Positions 26,793 to 35,511 of a DNA stretch of 64,000 bases are shown here, piece after piece. Positions within the stretch are counted from its first letter, which is position 1, and every line of letters begins with the position of its first letter. A program made the position numbers and the translations under genes. A model generated the notes under the pieces. That model saw nothing but the letters and a program-made list of their open reading frames with translations, had not been told where the DNA came from and made no database searches. Source of the stretch: Agrobacterium tumefaciens (lineage in GTDB: Bacteria > Pseudomonadota > Alphaproteobacteria > Rhizobiales > Rhizobiaceae); the NCBI GenBank assembly GCA_025560025.1, contig CP048485.1, positions 186,001-250,000 of the forward strand, in the 5' to 3' direction.

Positions 26793-27128
26793 CTAGATCT
26801 GCATCTTGGTAATGTCGAGATAGGCCGACACGATCTTGTCGCGCAGCGCGATGGCGGTCTGCAGCGACTGCTCGGCCGAAAGCACGGCATCGACCACTTC
26901 GCGCGTATTCGCCTTGCCCTGAATGCCTTCGAAGGAGGCAACTTCCGCCTTCTTCAGGTTGTTCATCGCATCGATCGATACGTTGCCGAGAACGCTTGCG
27001 AAGCTTGCACCCGTCTGCTGGGCGGGCGTCGTCTGCTGGCTGCCGAAAACGCTTTCCGTCAGCGAGGAAACGCCGCTTGCGCCGCGCGTGAGCGAAAGGG
27101 AGCTGAGTTGCTTGATGCCGTCGATCAT
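26793..27128 (-). CDS. fliE: Hook-basal body complex protein FliE
   Basis: Protein of 111 aa with the FliE pattern [22 protein letters not shown] and a C-terminal [26 protein letters not shown]. FliE joins the MS ring to the proximal rod. The ATG overlaps the flgC stop (ATGA). Confidence 0.96.
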   Translation of the reverse strand: MIDGIKQLSSLSLTRGASGVSSLTESVFGSQQTTPAQQTGASFASVLGNVSIDAMNNLKKAEVASFEGIQGKANTREVVDAVLSAEQSLQTAIALRDKIVSAYLDITKMQI

Positions 27129-27544
27129 TGCGATGCCTTCAGAAGGTCGATGGTGGATGCGACGAGGTCGCGTGTCTGGCGGATGACCTGAAGATTGGCG
27201 TCGTAGCTGCGGTTGGCTTCGCGCATGTCGGCCATTTCAATCAGGATGTTGACGTTCGGCATCTTCACCATGCCGTTGGTATCGGCGGCAGGGTTGCCGG
27301 GATCGTATTCATTGACGAAGTCGCCTCGGTCGACGCCAAGCTTCTTCACCGTCACGCGTTCCACGCCGCTGGCGCGGTCGAGCTCCGAGCCGAAGGTGAC
27401 GGTCTTGCGGCGATAGGGGTCGGCGCCCGGGGTGTCGCCGGTCGATCTGGCGTTGGCGATGTTTTCGGACACGATGCGCAGTCGTGTGGACTGCACTTCC
27501 AGGCCGCTGCCCGCGATCTTGCTCGCCGCACTCAAGGGATCCAT
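27125..27544 (-). CDS. flgC: Proximal rod protein FlgC
   Basis: Protein of 139 aa. The N-terminal helix has the rod motif [22 protein letters not shown], and the C-terminus reads [26 protein letters not shown]. It forms the proximal rod. It starts three bases after flgB ends. Confidence 0.97.
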   Translation of the reverse strand: MDPLSAASKIAGSGLEVQSTRLRIVSENIANARSTGDTPGADPYRRKTVTFGSELDRASGVERVTVKKLGVDRGDFVNEYDPGNPAADTNGMVKMPNVNILIEMADMREANRSYDANLQVIRQTRDLVASTIDLLKASQ

Positions 27545-27547
27545 GGC

Positions 27548-27940
27548 TTACCTCTTTACCGTCATCAGCATCATGCGATGGAAGGATTTGACGAGATTGG
27601 CGTTCAGGTCGTACTGCCGCTTGATCTCGCCGGTCTTGGTCATTTCTTCCGCAAGCGCGACCGAATTGCCCGATTCCTGCATGCCGATCTCGTTATTGAC
27701 CGGGTTGTCGCGCAGAGCGATGTTTTCGCTAAGGGCGCTTGCACCGAAATGGGCGGGATGGGTCTTCGCCATGCCGACCTGCTGGTCGGTGGCCTGCATC
27801 ACGGCTTCAAAAGGGCTGACATCCTTGGCGCGGAACTTCGGTGTGTTGGCGTTGGCGATGTTGGTCGCCACTACTTCCTGCCGCACGCTCAGCCATTCCG
27901 CTTGGCGGGATGCCAGATCGAACAGTTGAATCGGTTGCAT
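27548..27940 (-). CDS. flgB: Proximal rod protein FlgB
   Basis: Protein of 130 aa from ATG 27940, which has GGAGAAG just upstream. An in-frame ATG at 27952 would use that very site as codons. Motifs are LFDLASRQAEWLSVRQEVVATNIANANTPKF (in parts) and a C-terminal FHRMMLMTVKR. It is the first gene of the ten-gene operon flgB-flgC-fliE-flgG-flgA-flgI-motE-flgH-fliL-fliP. A putative flagellar box lies 37 bases upstream. Confidence 0.95.
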   Translation of the reverse strand: MQPIQLFDLASRQAEWLSVRQEVVATNIANANTPKFRAKDVSPFEAVMQATDQQVGMAKTHPAHFGASALSENIALRDNPVNNEIGMQESGNSVALAEEMTKTGEIKRQYDLNANLVKSFHRMMLMTVKR

Positions 27941-27976
27941 AGACTTCTCCATCTCGTATGGCCCGAACCTACGGCG

Positions 27977-27996
27977 CTAATCTTGCGTCAGACTTG
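27977..27996 (-). promoter_or_regulatory. Candidate flagellar box upstream of flgB
   Basis: Minus-strand CAAGTCTGACGCAAGATTAG matches the shared element found before motA, flgE and fliN, 37 bases from the flgB start. Confidence 0.45.
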
Positions 27997-28059
27997 CGGG
28001 GAGGGCGAAGATGCGGAGAAGGGGAGAATGTGATCTCGAAGGCTGTCGTGGAAACGAAA

Positions 28060-28087
28060 AAGGCACACCGCATATGCGGTGCGCCTT
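28060..28087 (-). terminator. Terminator between the flgF-fliI unit and flgB
   Basis: Near-perfect 13-bp stem (AAGGC.CACCGCA with TGCGGTG.GCCTT, one mismatch) and tiny loop. On the minus strand it is followed by TTTTTCGT. It separates the flgF-fliI unit from the flgB operon. Confidence 0.8.
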
Positions 28088-28104
28088 GGGATATCAAAAC
28101 CTCT

Positions 28105-28136
28105 CCGTCATGCCGGACTAAATCCGGCATCCAGCC
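28105..28136. repeat. Palindromic intergenic repeat, family 2 copy A
   Basis: A 32-nt element framed by CCGTCAT and ATCCAGCC with the stem ATGCCGGA/TCCGGCAT. The copy at 59434-59465 has the same frame and compensatory stem changes. Confidence 0.75.
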
Positions 28137-28194
28137 CGGTGTGCGGATGCTAAATCATTGCCAAATCTTACAGCAATACGCGCTGAATATTTGA

Positions 28195-28758
28195 CTACTT
28201 CTCGGGATGATAGGTCTTCCCGGAAGAGGTCTCTATCAGCCATTGGCCGCCACGCTGCTCGATCTTCGTCAGGCGCGCATTGTCGGGCAATGTGGAGCCG
28301 ACCCGCACCACATACATGCCCGATCCGTCTTCGATCAATGCGCGGCCGTTGGAAACATGCAGCAGGCGGAAGGAGGTCTGGCCGGGGAAGGGCTGGTCTT
28401 CAAGCCCGGCGGCAAGGTCGTTCTGTTTTTCCTTGCCGTTTCCGCTGACGGTCGCCGTTGTCAGCATATCCGGCAATTCCGCCGGTGGCGGCATGTCTTC
28501 CTTGTTGCGGTTGGTCATGGCCATGGGCGAAACACTGAAGACTTCACGCGGGCCGGTGTGGGGCAGGTCGCGCGTGCGATCGCCGCCTGCCACCTTTATC
28601 CCGAACTTGTCTTCGTTGAAGAACACATACCACGGAAAGAAGGCCGCAGCGGCGGCAAGCCCTATTCCGGTCCACGCCAGAATACGGTCGAGCGTGAAAA
28701 AAGGAGGCTGCGGCCGCGCATCCGCAACATCGCCATTGTCGATCTGATTCTTCTTCAC
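28195..28758 (-). CDS. Flagellar-operon membrane protein of unknown function
   Basis: Protein of 187 aa from GTG 28758, three bases after the fliI stop and preceded by GAGAGG. It has one membrane helix (about residues 28-46, LAWTGIGLAAAAAFFPWYVF), a long polar linker, and a compact C-terminal domain of about 70 aa (FRLLHVSNGRALIEDGSGMYVVRVGS...). That domain resembles the small beta domains of PilP/GspC-type assembly proteins. Its position directly after fliI suggests a role in export or basal-body assembly. I know of conserved homologues at this place in Rhizobiaceae but no function. Confidence 0.8.
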   Translation of the reverse strand: MKKNQIDNGDVADARPQPPFFTLDRILAWTGIGLAAAAAFFPWYVFFNEDKFGIKVAGGDRTRDLPHTGPREVFSVSPMAMTNRNKEDMPPPAELPDMLTTATVSGNGKEKQNDLAAGLEDQPFPGQTSFRLLHVSNGRALIEDGSGMYVVRVGSTLPDNARLTKIEQRGGQWLIETSSGKTYHPEK

Positions 28759-28761
28759 GGA

Positions 28762-30168
28762 TCAGCCTCTCATTCTCGGGTTTACCTGCGGCTGATTATT
28801 TTGCACTCCGCCACGCAGCGCAGTCGCCAGATCGGCATAGGCGTCCTGCGCCGCCGGTTCGTTCGGAAGCTGTTTCAGCGTTTCATAGATGATGGGAACC
28901 TGCTTCACCGCCATGTCGAGATCGGGGTCGGTCCCTGGACGATAGCCGCCGATCAGCCGTAGATCCCGCGTTTCCTCAAATCGGTGCACCAGCGCCTTGA
29001 GGCGCGAGACCAGCTTTTCCTGATCCGGCGTCCAGGCCTTCTTGGCCAGACGCGAGATCGAAGCGAGCGGATTGATCGGCGGATAGCGGCCTTCTTCGGC
29101 GAGGCTGCGATCCAGCACGATATGGCCGTCGAGAATACCGCGGGTCGAATCGGCAATCGGATCATTGTGATTGTCGCCGTCGACCAGAATGGAGACGATG
29201 GCGGTGATGGTGCCGGTGCCTTCGGCGCCGGGTCCGGCCCGCTCGAGAAGGCGCGGCAATTCGGTAAAGACCGAGGCTGGGTAACCGCGCGCTACCGGCG
29301 GCTCGCCCGAAGCGACCGCCACTTCCCGGATCGCATGGGCGAAACGGGTGACGCTGTCGATGATGAGAAGGACGTTGTCGCCCTGGTCGCGGAAATGTTC
29401 GGCGATGGTGACGGCGGAAAGCGGGGCCATCTTGCGCAGCATCGGGCTTTCATCGCTGGTTGCGACGACGGCGATGGATTTGCCCATGTTCTCGCCCATC
29501 GTGTCTTCGATGAATTCCCGCACTTCGCGGCCGCGCTCGCCTACCAGCCCGATGACGACCTTGTCGAACGCGTCGGCCTTGGCGAGCATCGACAGCAGCG
29601 TGGATTTACCCACACCCGAACCGGCGAAAATGCCGAGGCGCTGACCGAGGCACAGGGGCGAAAATATATCGATCGCCCGCACGCCGGTTTTAAAGGGCGT
29701 TTCCACGCGCTTGCGCGTCATCGAAGGCGGCGCATTGTTGGAAATCGAACGACGCTCAGTGCCCGAGGCAAGCGGGCCTTTACCGTCGATGGGTTCGCCA
29801 AGCGCATTGATGGTGCGCCCGCACCAGCTGTCGTCAGGCGCGACGCGGAATGCACCCTTGCGAATGACGGTGTCGTGAATGCCGATCGGTTCGCCCGGTT
29901 CGATCGGGCAGACATAGCAGATGTCCGGTTCCACCCGCACCACTTCGCCGAGATGAATGCCGGTCGCGCTGCGATGGGCGACGAATTCGCCAAGCCTCAC
30001 ATGCCGTGAAAGGCCGGAAACCGTATAGTGTCCGGCGGCGATGGTACGGACATGACCGCCCGGCGACACGGAAAACTCCGGATCGGCATAGTGCCCGGCA
30101 AGGCTTGCCAGCTGGGCGAGCTTCGGAGAGATCGCGTGGGCCGAGAGCATGGATTCCGGCATTGTCAT
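28762..30168 (-). CDS. fliI: Flagellum-specific export ATPase FliI
   Basis: Protein of 468 aa from ATG 30168, with GAGGAA seven bases upstream. A GTG directly before is in frame. Walker A is GSGVGKST (about residues 184-191) and Walker B ends LLIID before SVTRFAHAIREVA. It belongs to the F1-beta-like export ATPase family. It powers and orders substrate entry into the flagellar export gate, normally regulated by FliH and FliJ. No fliH is adjacent; a candidate is at 38947. Confidence 0.97.
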   Translation of the reverse strand: MTMPESMLSAHAISPKLAQLASLAGHYADPEFSVSPGGHVRTIAAGHYTVSGLSRHVRLGEFVAHRSATGIHLGEVVRVEPDICYVCPIEPGEPIGIHDTVIRKGAFRVAPDDSWCGRTINALGEPIDGKGPLASGTERRSISNNAPPSMTRKRVETPFKTGVRAIDIFSPLCLGQRLGIFAGSGVGKSTLLSMLAKADAFDKVVIGLVGERGREVREFIEDTMGENMGKSIAVVATSDESPMLRKMAPLSAVTIAEHFRDQGDNVLLIIDSVTRFAHAIREVAVASGEPPVARGYPASVFTELPRLLERAGPGAEGTGTITAIVSILVDGDNHNDPIADSTRGILDGHIVLDRSLAEEGRYPPINPLASISRLAKKAWTPDQEKLVSRLKALVHRFEETRDLRLIGGYRPGTDPDLDMAVKQVPIIYETLKQLPNEPAAQDAYADLATALRGGVQNNQPQVNPRMRG

Positions 30169-30179
30169 CACTCAGTTCC

Positions 30180-30914
30180 TCAACGCGCGCCGCCAAGCGT
30201 CTTGATCCCCTCACCGAAGGTGGATTCGGTGTCGCGCATCAGCGAGGAAATGCTCTCGAAGGCCCTGTTGACCTGAATGAGCTGCGTCATCTGCGAAATG
30301 CCGTTGACGTTCGATTCTTCCAGATAACCCTGAACAACGCCGACCTCATGGTTGTTGACGACCGGTGTCGGCTGGGCAACGGGCTTTACGCCGCTATTGG
30401 GATGACGCAGGAAGCCTTGCGAGAAATCCGCCTGGAAGATGCCGAGCGTGGCGACGATGTTTTCGTTCTGCCTGATGGCGCCGTCGAGACCGACGGTGAT
30501 CGGGCCGCCATTCGCATTGAGCTGGATGGGGCCGCCGCCCGCGTCAAGGACGGGATAACCGCTCGAAGAGATCAGCGCGCCGTCCGGGCGCATGGTGAAG
30601 CGGCCGTCGCGGGTCAGAATCTGGCCATCGGGCGTATCCAGCGAGAACCAGGCATCGCCCTTGATGGCGAAATCGAAGGAATTGCCGGTCTGTTCAAAAG
30701 CGCCCTGGCGGGTGGAGAGATAGTCGTTGCCCTGTGAAACGAAGGCCACCTTGGCATTCATGTCATTATGGTTCTTGGCGACCATTTCGTCGAATTTCAC
30801 TTCGGAGCCGCGGAAACCGACCGTGTTCACATTCGCCATATTGTCGGAAATGGTGGTGAGACGACGCTCCAGCGCGATCTGCGAGGACAGGGCGACATAT
30901 AGTCCGGATTGCAT
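30180..30914 (-). CDS. flgF: Proximal rod protein FlgF
   Basis: Protein of 244 aa with the N-terminal helix LERRLTTISDNMANVNTVGFRGSEVKFDEM (in parts) of the rod/hook family and a C-terminal GISQMTQLIQVNRAFESISSLM. FlgF is a proximal-rod subunit. It lies between the DUF1217 gene (one base) and fliI (11 bases), so the three are one transcript. Confidence 0.96.
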   Translation of the reverse strand: MQSGLYVALSSQIALERRLTTISDNMANVNTVGFRGSEVKFDEMVAKNHNDMNAKVAFVSQGNDYLSTRQGAFEQTGNSFDFAIKGDAWFSLDTPDGQILTRDGRFTMRPDGALISSSGYPVLDAGGGPIQLNANGGPITVGLDGAIRQNENIVATLGIFQADFSQGFLRHPNSGVKPVAQPTPVVNNHEVGVVQGYLEESNVNGISQMTQLIQVNRAFESISSLMRDTESTFGEGIKTLGGAR

Positions 30915-30915
30915 A

Positions 30916-31695
30916 TCATTTGCCTCCGAGTTTCAGGGAGTTGATGGAGATCAGCAGGTCAGGGGAAATGCCGTAGCCGCTGGAGGAGCCGAAAACGGCA
31001 AGAGGATCGTAGGTCGTTGAGGGATTTTGCATTTCCCACATGATGGTGAAACGCTCGAGCAGCTTGCCGACCTTTTCAGGATCCTGCAGATCTTTGATAT
31101 TGATGGTTTTTTCGATGAGAGCGGCCTGTTTCTCGACATCTGCTGCCGCAAATTCGTCGGGCAGGTTGTAGGCCGTGCGAAACACCTGCGCGAGCGCGTC
31201 GTCGGCCAGAAAGTCGAGGCCCGATTTGATATTCGGCGCCATGCGCTCGAAATAAAGGGCAAGACGGACGCCGTTATTGTCGTCACCCGCCTCCTGTTCA
31301 AGGGTCTGGCGTGTATATTTGCTGATGACGCCGGACTGCGCCGCCTCAGTTGCGGTCGTGGCTGCCCCGAAGCTTACAAAGTCCAGCGATTTTGCAAGAT
31401 CGGCATAACGACTATCGGAAAGCTTGTTGGCAAAGGCGTCCTTGCTGGTTGTGCCTTCCGTCAGCACCTTGCGGATGAAGGCTTTCGCGTAGGCCATGTC
31501 CTCGAGGCCGTGGGCTTTCAGCGCATAATTATAGAGACGGGTGTCGGCCATGAAATCGTCGATGGATTTCACATCGCCGATTTTCGACCGGTAATATTCG
31601 GTCTCGCGCGCCACGTCGGGTTGCTTCGACACGCGCTCAAGCGACTTGCCGATGTCCTGACTGATCAGTCTGTAGCTGGTGTAGGTGGAAGTCAC
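30916..31695 (-). CDS. DUF1217 flagellar-associated protein
   Basis: Protein of 259 aa from GTG 31695 (VTSTYTSYRLISQDIGKSLERV). The frame is open to 31881, but the upstream part overlaps the divergent promoter region. The protein is mostly helical and soluble, and matches DUF1217 as I know it from rhizobia. The C-terminus ISPDLLISINSLKLGGK is hydrophobic. It heads the flgF-fliI unit and diverges from motA. A role in flagellar assembly is inferred from position only. Confidence 0.82.
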   Translation of the reverse strand: MTSTYTSYRLISQDIGKSLERVSKQPDVARETEYYRSKIGDVKSIDDFMADTRLYNYALKAHGLEDMAYAKAFIRKVLTEGTTSKDAFANKLSDSRYADLAKSLDFVSFGAATTATEAAQSGVISKYTRQTLEQEAGDDNNGVRLALYFERMAPNIKSGLDFLADDALAQVFRTAYNLPDEFAAADVEKQAALIEKTINIKDLQDPEKVGKLLERFTIMWEMQNPSTTYDPLAVFGSSSGYGISPDLLISINSLKLGGK

Positions 31696-31762
31696 TGAAC
31701 CGCCGCTCTCGTTTGATCCCGATCTCAAGACGCACGTCCGCCTTTGCCGGCATAGTGCCGCA

Positions 31763-31781
31763 GCTTGCTTGTGCGAAACTG
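31763..31781 (-). promoter_or_regulatory. Candidate flagellar box, flgF side of the divergent promoter
   Basis: Minus-strand CAGTTTCGCACAAGCAAGC resembles the motA-side site 34 bases away and points the other way. It is 67 bases from the GTG start of the DUF1217 gene. Confidence 0.45.
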
Positions 31782-31815
31782 GCTGATGGGGAAGCGAGCA
31801 GGAGGCCTCGCGGAC

Positions 31816-31834
31816 AGGTTCACGCAAGCCACAT
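31816..31834 (+). promoter_or_regulatory. Candidate flagellar box, motA side of the divergent promoter
   Basis: CAGGTTCACGCAAGCCACA is identical at 17 of 19 positions to the site upstream of flgE. It is 46 bases before the motA ATG. Confidence 0.55.
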
Positions 31835-31880
31835 TTTCTAGAGATGGCGGCATGGAACACTGTTCGGGCGTGGTCGATCA

Positions 31881-32753
31881 ATGAATATTGTAATTGGACT
31901 TATAATCACTTTCGGCTGCATCATCGGCGGCTACATGGCGATGGGCGGCCATCTGGACGTGCTGGTTCAGCCGTTCGAATTGTTGATTATCGGTGGCGCC
32001 GGCCTCGGCGGCTTCATCATGGCGAACCCGATGAAGGTCGTGAAGGATTCGGGCAAGGCGCTCGGAGAGGCCTTCAAACATTCGGTGCCCAAGGAGCGAA
32101 ACTATCTCGACGTGCTCGGCGTGCTTTATTCGCTGATGCGCGACCTGCGCACGAAGTCGCGCAACGAGATCGAGGCCCATATCGACAATCCAGAAGAATC
32201 CTCGATCTTCCAGAGCGCACCTTCGGTCCTGAAGAACAAGGAACTGACCTCGTTCATCTGCGACTATGTCCGCCTGATCATCATCGGCAACGCCCGCAGC
32301 CATGAAATCGAAGCGTTGATGGATGAGGAAATCGAAACCATCCTGACCGACAAGCTGAAGCCATACCACGCGATCACCACCATGGGCGATTCCTTCCCCG
32401 CCATCGGTATCGTCGCGGCGGTTCTCGGTGTCATCAAGGCCATGGGCAAGATCAACGAATCGCCGGAAGTTCTGGGTGGCCTGATCGGCGCCGCACTCGT
32501 CGGCACCATGCTCGGCATCATCCTGTCCTATTCGATCTGCAATCCGCTCGCCTCGCAGGTCAAGATCGTCCGCACCAAGCAGCACCGCCTCTACATCATC
32601 GTCAAGCAGACGCTGATCGCCTATATGAACGGCTCGGTGCCGCAGGTCGCGCTCGAATATGGCCGCAAGACTATCTCCAACTATGAGCGGCCGTCCATCG
32701 ACGCCGTCGAGCAGGAGATGATGAACCCCGGCGGCGAAAACAAGGCGGCATGA
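31881..32753 (+). CDS. motA: Flagellar motor stator protein MotA
   Basis: Protein of 290 aa with four membrane helices (about residues 1-20, 30-50, 170-195, 203-225). The cytoplasmic loop contains [30 protein letters not shown], where the charged residues meet FliG. P-rich proton-channel helices read [24 protein letters not shown]. MotA with MotB forms the proton-driven stator. It is first in motA-fliM-fliN-fliG-flhB, away from motB about 8 kb downstream, as usual in rhizobia. Confidence 0.97.
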   Translation: MNIVIGLIITFGCIIGGYMAMGGHLDVLVQPFELLIIGGAGLGGFIMANPMKVVKDSGKALGEAFKHSVPKERNYLDVLGVLYSLMRDLRTKSRNEIEAHIDNPEESSIFQSAPSVLKNKELTSFICDYVRLIIIGNARSHEIEALMDEEIETILTDKLKPYHAITTMGDSFPAIGIVAAVLGVIKAMGKINESPEVLGGLIGAALVGTMLGIILSYSICNPLASQVKIVRTKQHRLYIIVKQTLIAYMNGSVPQVALEYGRKTISNYERPSIDAVEQEMMNPGGENKAA

Positions 32754-33709
32754 CGATGGCTAAAGCTGCACCCCAAAGAGCCCCCGCCATCGATACTGCC
32801 CTGCTCGCGAAACTCACGGGAGGGCTTTCCGACCGCAGGACGATCGCCAAGATCGGTTCCGATATCGGCCATCTCTACAGCGAATTCCTGCCGGACATCT
32901 TTCACAGCGAGACCGGCATTGCGATAGAGGTCGAATATCTCGGTTCCGAATCGGGGCTGATGACCGATCTCATCGCCAATGTCGGACAGAATGTCGCCGT
33001 CGCCGATTGTTCGCTGCGCAACTGGTGCCCCAATTTCATGATGGCTGTCGGCAACGGCTTCGTCATCGCGCTCATGGAGCGCATGTTGGGTGCGGCCCCT
33101 GACACCATCGGCGAGCCTGATGAGCGCAGCCTGTCCCATATCGAGCTCGACCTTGCGGCCATGGTTCTCGGACGCATCGCGGGTGTCCTGCGCTCGGGCG
33201 TCAACGCTCCTGGTGGTTTCGAGGCAACCATCGATCCGCCCTTCAACGCCAATGGAAAAAGCGCCTTCGACGAAATGATCGCCGGCCTTTACGGCGTTAC
33301 CATTCGCATGAAGATCAATATCGGTAAGGTCTCGTCGGAATTTTCTCTCATCGTTCCGCAGCGGCCCCTGCTCAAGACATCCATCGTCGCTCCCAAGGCT
33401 TCAGCCCAGGCGCTGAAGAAGCAGGAAGAATGGATGGATATGATTTCGCAGCAGGTGAAAAGATCGCAGGTAACGCTAGAGGCGCGCATCAAGCTCGAAA
33501 CGCTGACCCTGCGGACGATCTCCAGGCTGGTGGCCGGCGACGTCATTCCGTTTCAGGATCTGAAGCAGGACGATATCGGCGTCGAGGTCAGTGCCAACGG
33601 CTCCAAACTCTATAATTGCGAATTCGGCAAGTCCGGTGACCGCTACATGGTTCGGGTAAAGAACAATGTCAGCACGGACGACGAGATTCTGCGACATTTG
33701 ATGGGTTAA
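32750..33709 (+). CDS. fliM: Flagellar motor switch protein FliM
   Basis: Protein of 319 aa, divergent but recognisable, with a CheC-like middle domain and a C-terminal SpoA domain ([44 protein letters not shown] in parts). It is the C-ring part that binds CheY-P. The usual N-terminal EIDAL-type CheY-binding motif is not obvious (starts [23 protein letters not shown]), which fits the divergent rhizobial FliM. The start overlaps the motA stop (ATGA). Confidence 0.92.
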   Translation: MTMAKAAPQRAPAIDTALLAKLTGGLSDRRTIAKIGSDIGHLYSEFLPDIFHSETGIAIEVEYLGSESGLMTDLIANVGQNVAVADCSLRNWCPNFMMAVGNGFVIALMERMLGAAPDTIGEPDERSLSHIELDLAAMVLGRIAGVLRSGVNAPGGFEATIDPPFNANGKSAFDEMIAGLYGVTIRMKINIGKVSSEFSLIVPQRPLLKTSIVAPKASAQALKKQEEWMDMISQQVKRSQVTLEARIKLETLTLRTISRLVAGDVIPFQDLKQDDIGVEVSANGSKLYNCEFGKSGDRYMVRVKNNVSTDDEILRHLMG

Positions 33710-33738
33710 ATCCTGCCCCGGCCTTTTGGGGTTTTGGG

Positions 33739-33757
33739 CAGGTTGACGCAAGTTTCA
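33739..33757 (+). promoter_or_regulatory. Candidate flagellar box between fliM and fliN
   Basis: CAGGTTGACGCAAGTTTCA, 15 of 19 identical to the motA-side site, but only 17 bases from the fliN ATG. That is close for an activator site and lowers confidence. Confidence 0.35.
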
Positions 33758-33774
33758 AAGGGAATAATCAGCGC

Positions 33775-34314
33775 ATGGCTACGAAGAAAACACCTGTGAC
33801 CGATGATGCGGTACTGCCGTCGCTTGAAGACAGCGGCGACATCGACCAGGCTATCGGCGATCTGCGCGGCGTCCTCAAGACGGATGCGGAAGGTTCGCTA
33901 TCCGATTTTGGTGACTTCGGCGATTTCGGAAGCGCGGACGATGCTTCCGCAGACAACGACCTTTCCGCCTTCGGTGGCGGGTCGACCGATTTTGCGATGG
34001 ATGATTTTGCCGCTGCCCCGCAGGTTGCGGGCGTCAAGGCGCCGCTTGGCAGCGGATTGTCCGACAATATGGACCTGATCATGGATATCCCGATCGATGT
34101 CCAGATCGTTCTCGGCACCAGCCGGATGCTGGTCTCGGGTCTGATGAGCCTCGAGGAAGGTGCGACGATTGCGCTAGACCGCAAGATCGGCGAACCGGTT
34201 GAAATCATGGTGAATGGCCGCCGTATTGCGCGCGGTGAAATAACGGTACTTGAAGACGACGATACGCGCTTCGGCGTAAAATTGATTGAAGTAATGAGTA
34301 CGAGAAAAGCCTGA
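33775..34314 (+). CDS. fliN: Flagellar motor switch protein FliN (long form)
   Basis: Protein of 179 aa. The last 80 or so residues are the SpoA domain ([48 protein letters not shown] in parts). The first 95 form an acidic, Asp/Ala/Phe-rich region with repeated DFGDFG units, so it is longer than enteric FliN (137 aa). It makes the base of the C ring. It lies 65 bases after fliM and 27 before fliG. Confidence 0.95.
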   Translation: MATKKTPVTDDAVLPSLEDSGDIDQAIGDLRGVLKTDAEGSLSDFGDFGDFGSADDASADNDLSAFGGGSTDFAMDDFAAAPQVAGVKAPLGSGLSDNMDLIMDIPIDVQIVLGTSRMLVSGLMSLEEGATIALDRKIGEPVEIMVNGRRIARGEITVLEDDDTRFGVKLIEVMSTRKA

Positions 34315-34341
34315 TCCCTGTGGGGACGGAGAGGAAAGACC

Positions 34342-35385
34342 ATGATGGACTTCGAGGATTTCGGTAACCCCCTGGCAGGGAAGCCGTTGTCTCAGGCCGA
34401 CAAGGCGGCCGCGGTGCTTCTTGCCATGGGCAAGGGCGTCGCCGGCAAGCTGCTGAAGTTTTTCACGCAGCACGAATTGCAGCTGATCATTTCCTCGGCC
34501 CAGACGCTGCGCGTCATTCCCCCGGACGAACTCGCACAGATCGTGGCGGAGTTCGAAGACCTGTTCACCGAAGGAACGGGTCTGATGGACAATGCCAAGG
34601 CGATCGAAAGCATTCTCGAAGAAGGCCTGACACCGGAGGAGGTCGACAGCCTTCTTGGCCGCCGTGCAGCCTTCCAGGCCTATGAGGCGTCGATCTGGGA
34701 CCGCCTGCAGGAAGCCGAGCCGGAATTCGTCGGCAAGTTCCTGCTGCGCGAGCATCCCCAGACCATCGCCTATATCCTCTCCATGCTGCCGTCGTCCTTC
34801 GGCGCCAAGGTACTTCTCACCATTCCGGAAGAACAGCGCGCCGATATCATGAACCGTACGGTGAACATGAAGGAAGTCAGCCCCACGGCTGCGCAGATCA
34901 TCGAGAAGCGTGTGGTCAACCTCATCAACGAGATCGAGGCAGAGCGCAATGCGGGCGGTTCCACCAAGGTTGCCGATCTGATGAACGAAATGGAAAAGCC
35001 GCAGGTCGACACGCTGCTCAGCTCGCTCGAAACGCTGAGCAAGGAAGCCGCCAACAAGGTCAAGCCGAAGATCTTCCTCTTCGACGACATCATGTTCATG
35101 CCGCAGCGCAGCCGCGTCCTGCTGCTCAACGATGTCTCGGCGGATGTTCTCACCATGGCCCTGCGCAGCGCCACGGCGGAAATCAAGGAATGTGTCCTGT
35201 CGAGCATCAGCCCTCGCCAGCGCCGCATGATCGAATCGGATCTCGCCGTGCCGCAGGCCTCGGTCAACACCCGCGAAGTGGCGATCGCGCGCCGCGCCGT
35301 GGCACAGGAAGCTATCCGCCTGGCCAATTCCGGCCAGATTCAGCTGAAAGAAGCCTCGACGGACGAACAATCGGCGGCGGCTTAA
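34342..35385 (+). CDS. fliG: Flagellar motor switch protein FliG
   Basis: Protein of 347 aa, full length. N-terminal KAAAVLLAMGKGVAGKLLKFF, middle EEQRADIMNRTVNMKEVSP and C-terminal torque helix region (DVLTMALRSATAEIKECVLSSISPRQRRMIESDL in parts) are all present. It couples stator movement to the MS and C rings. GAGAGGAAAG precedes the double ATG at 34342. A strong terminator hairpin follows about 80 bases on, before flhB. Confidence 0.97.
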   Translation: MMDFEDFGNPLAGKPLSQADKAAAVLLAMGKGVAGKLLKFFTQHELQLIISSAQTLRVIPPDELAQIVAEFEDLFTEGTGLMDNAKAIESILEEGLTPEEVDSLLGRRAAFQAYEASIWDRLQEAEPEFVGKFLLREHPQTIAYILSMLPSSFGAKVLLTIPEEQRADIMNRTVNMKEVSPTAAQIIEKRVVNLINEIEAERNAGGSTKVADLMNEMEKPQVDTLLSSLETLSKEAANKVKPKIFLFDDIMFMPQRSRVLLLNDVSADVLTMALRSATAEIKECVLSSISPRQRRMIESDLAVPQASVNTREVAIARRAVAQEAIRLANSGQIQLKEASTDEQSAAA

Positions 35386-35466
35386 GCGGAAGCCGGTTGA
35401 TAACCCGCACCCTTGGCAGACGCGGCCATTGCGATGGCCGACCATGGGCGCTAGTTTCGGGATGAC

Positions 35467-35495
35467 GGCCTGCCGGGATCGGCGGGCCTTTTTTT
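35467..35495 (+). terminator. Intrinsic terminator inside the fliG-flhB interval
   Basis: GGCCTGCCG and CGGCGGGCC form a 9-bp stem (one G-U) with loop GGAT, directly followed by seven T. It looks like a full Rho-independent terminator, only 16 bases before the flhB start. Confidence 0.8.
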
Positions 35496-35511
35496 ATCCC
35501 GGGAACGTGCC

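Noticed and set aside
27958..28194. Plus-strand frame of 78 codons upstream of flgB
   Set aside because: It overlaps the terminator hairpin and the family 2 repeat and has no supported start.
34174..35445. Minus-strand frame of 423 codons opposite fliG
   Set aside because: Antisense to a clear FliG, with no recognisable features.
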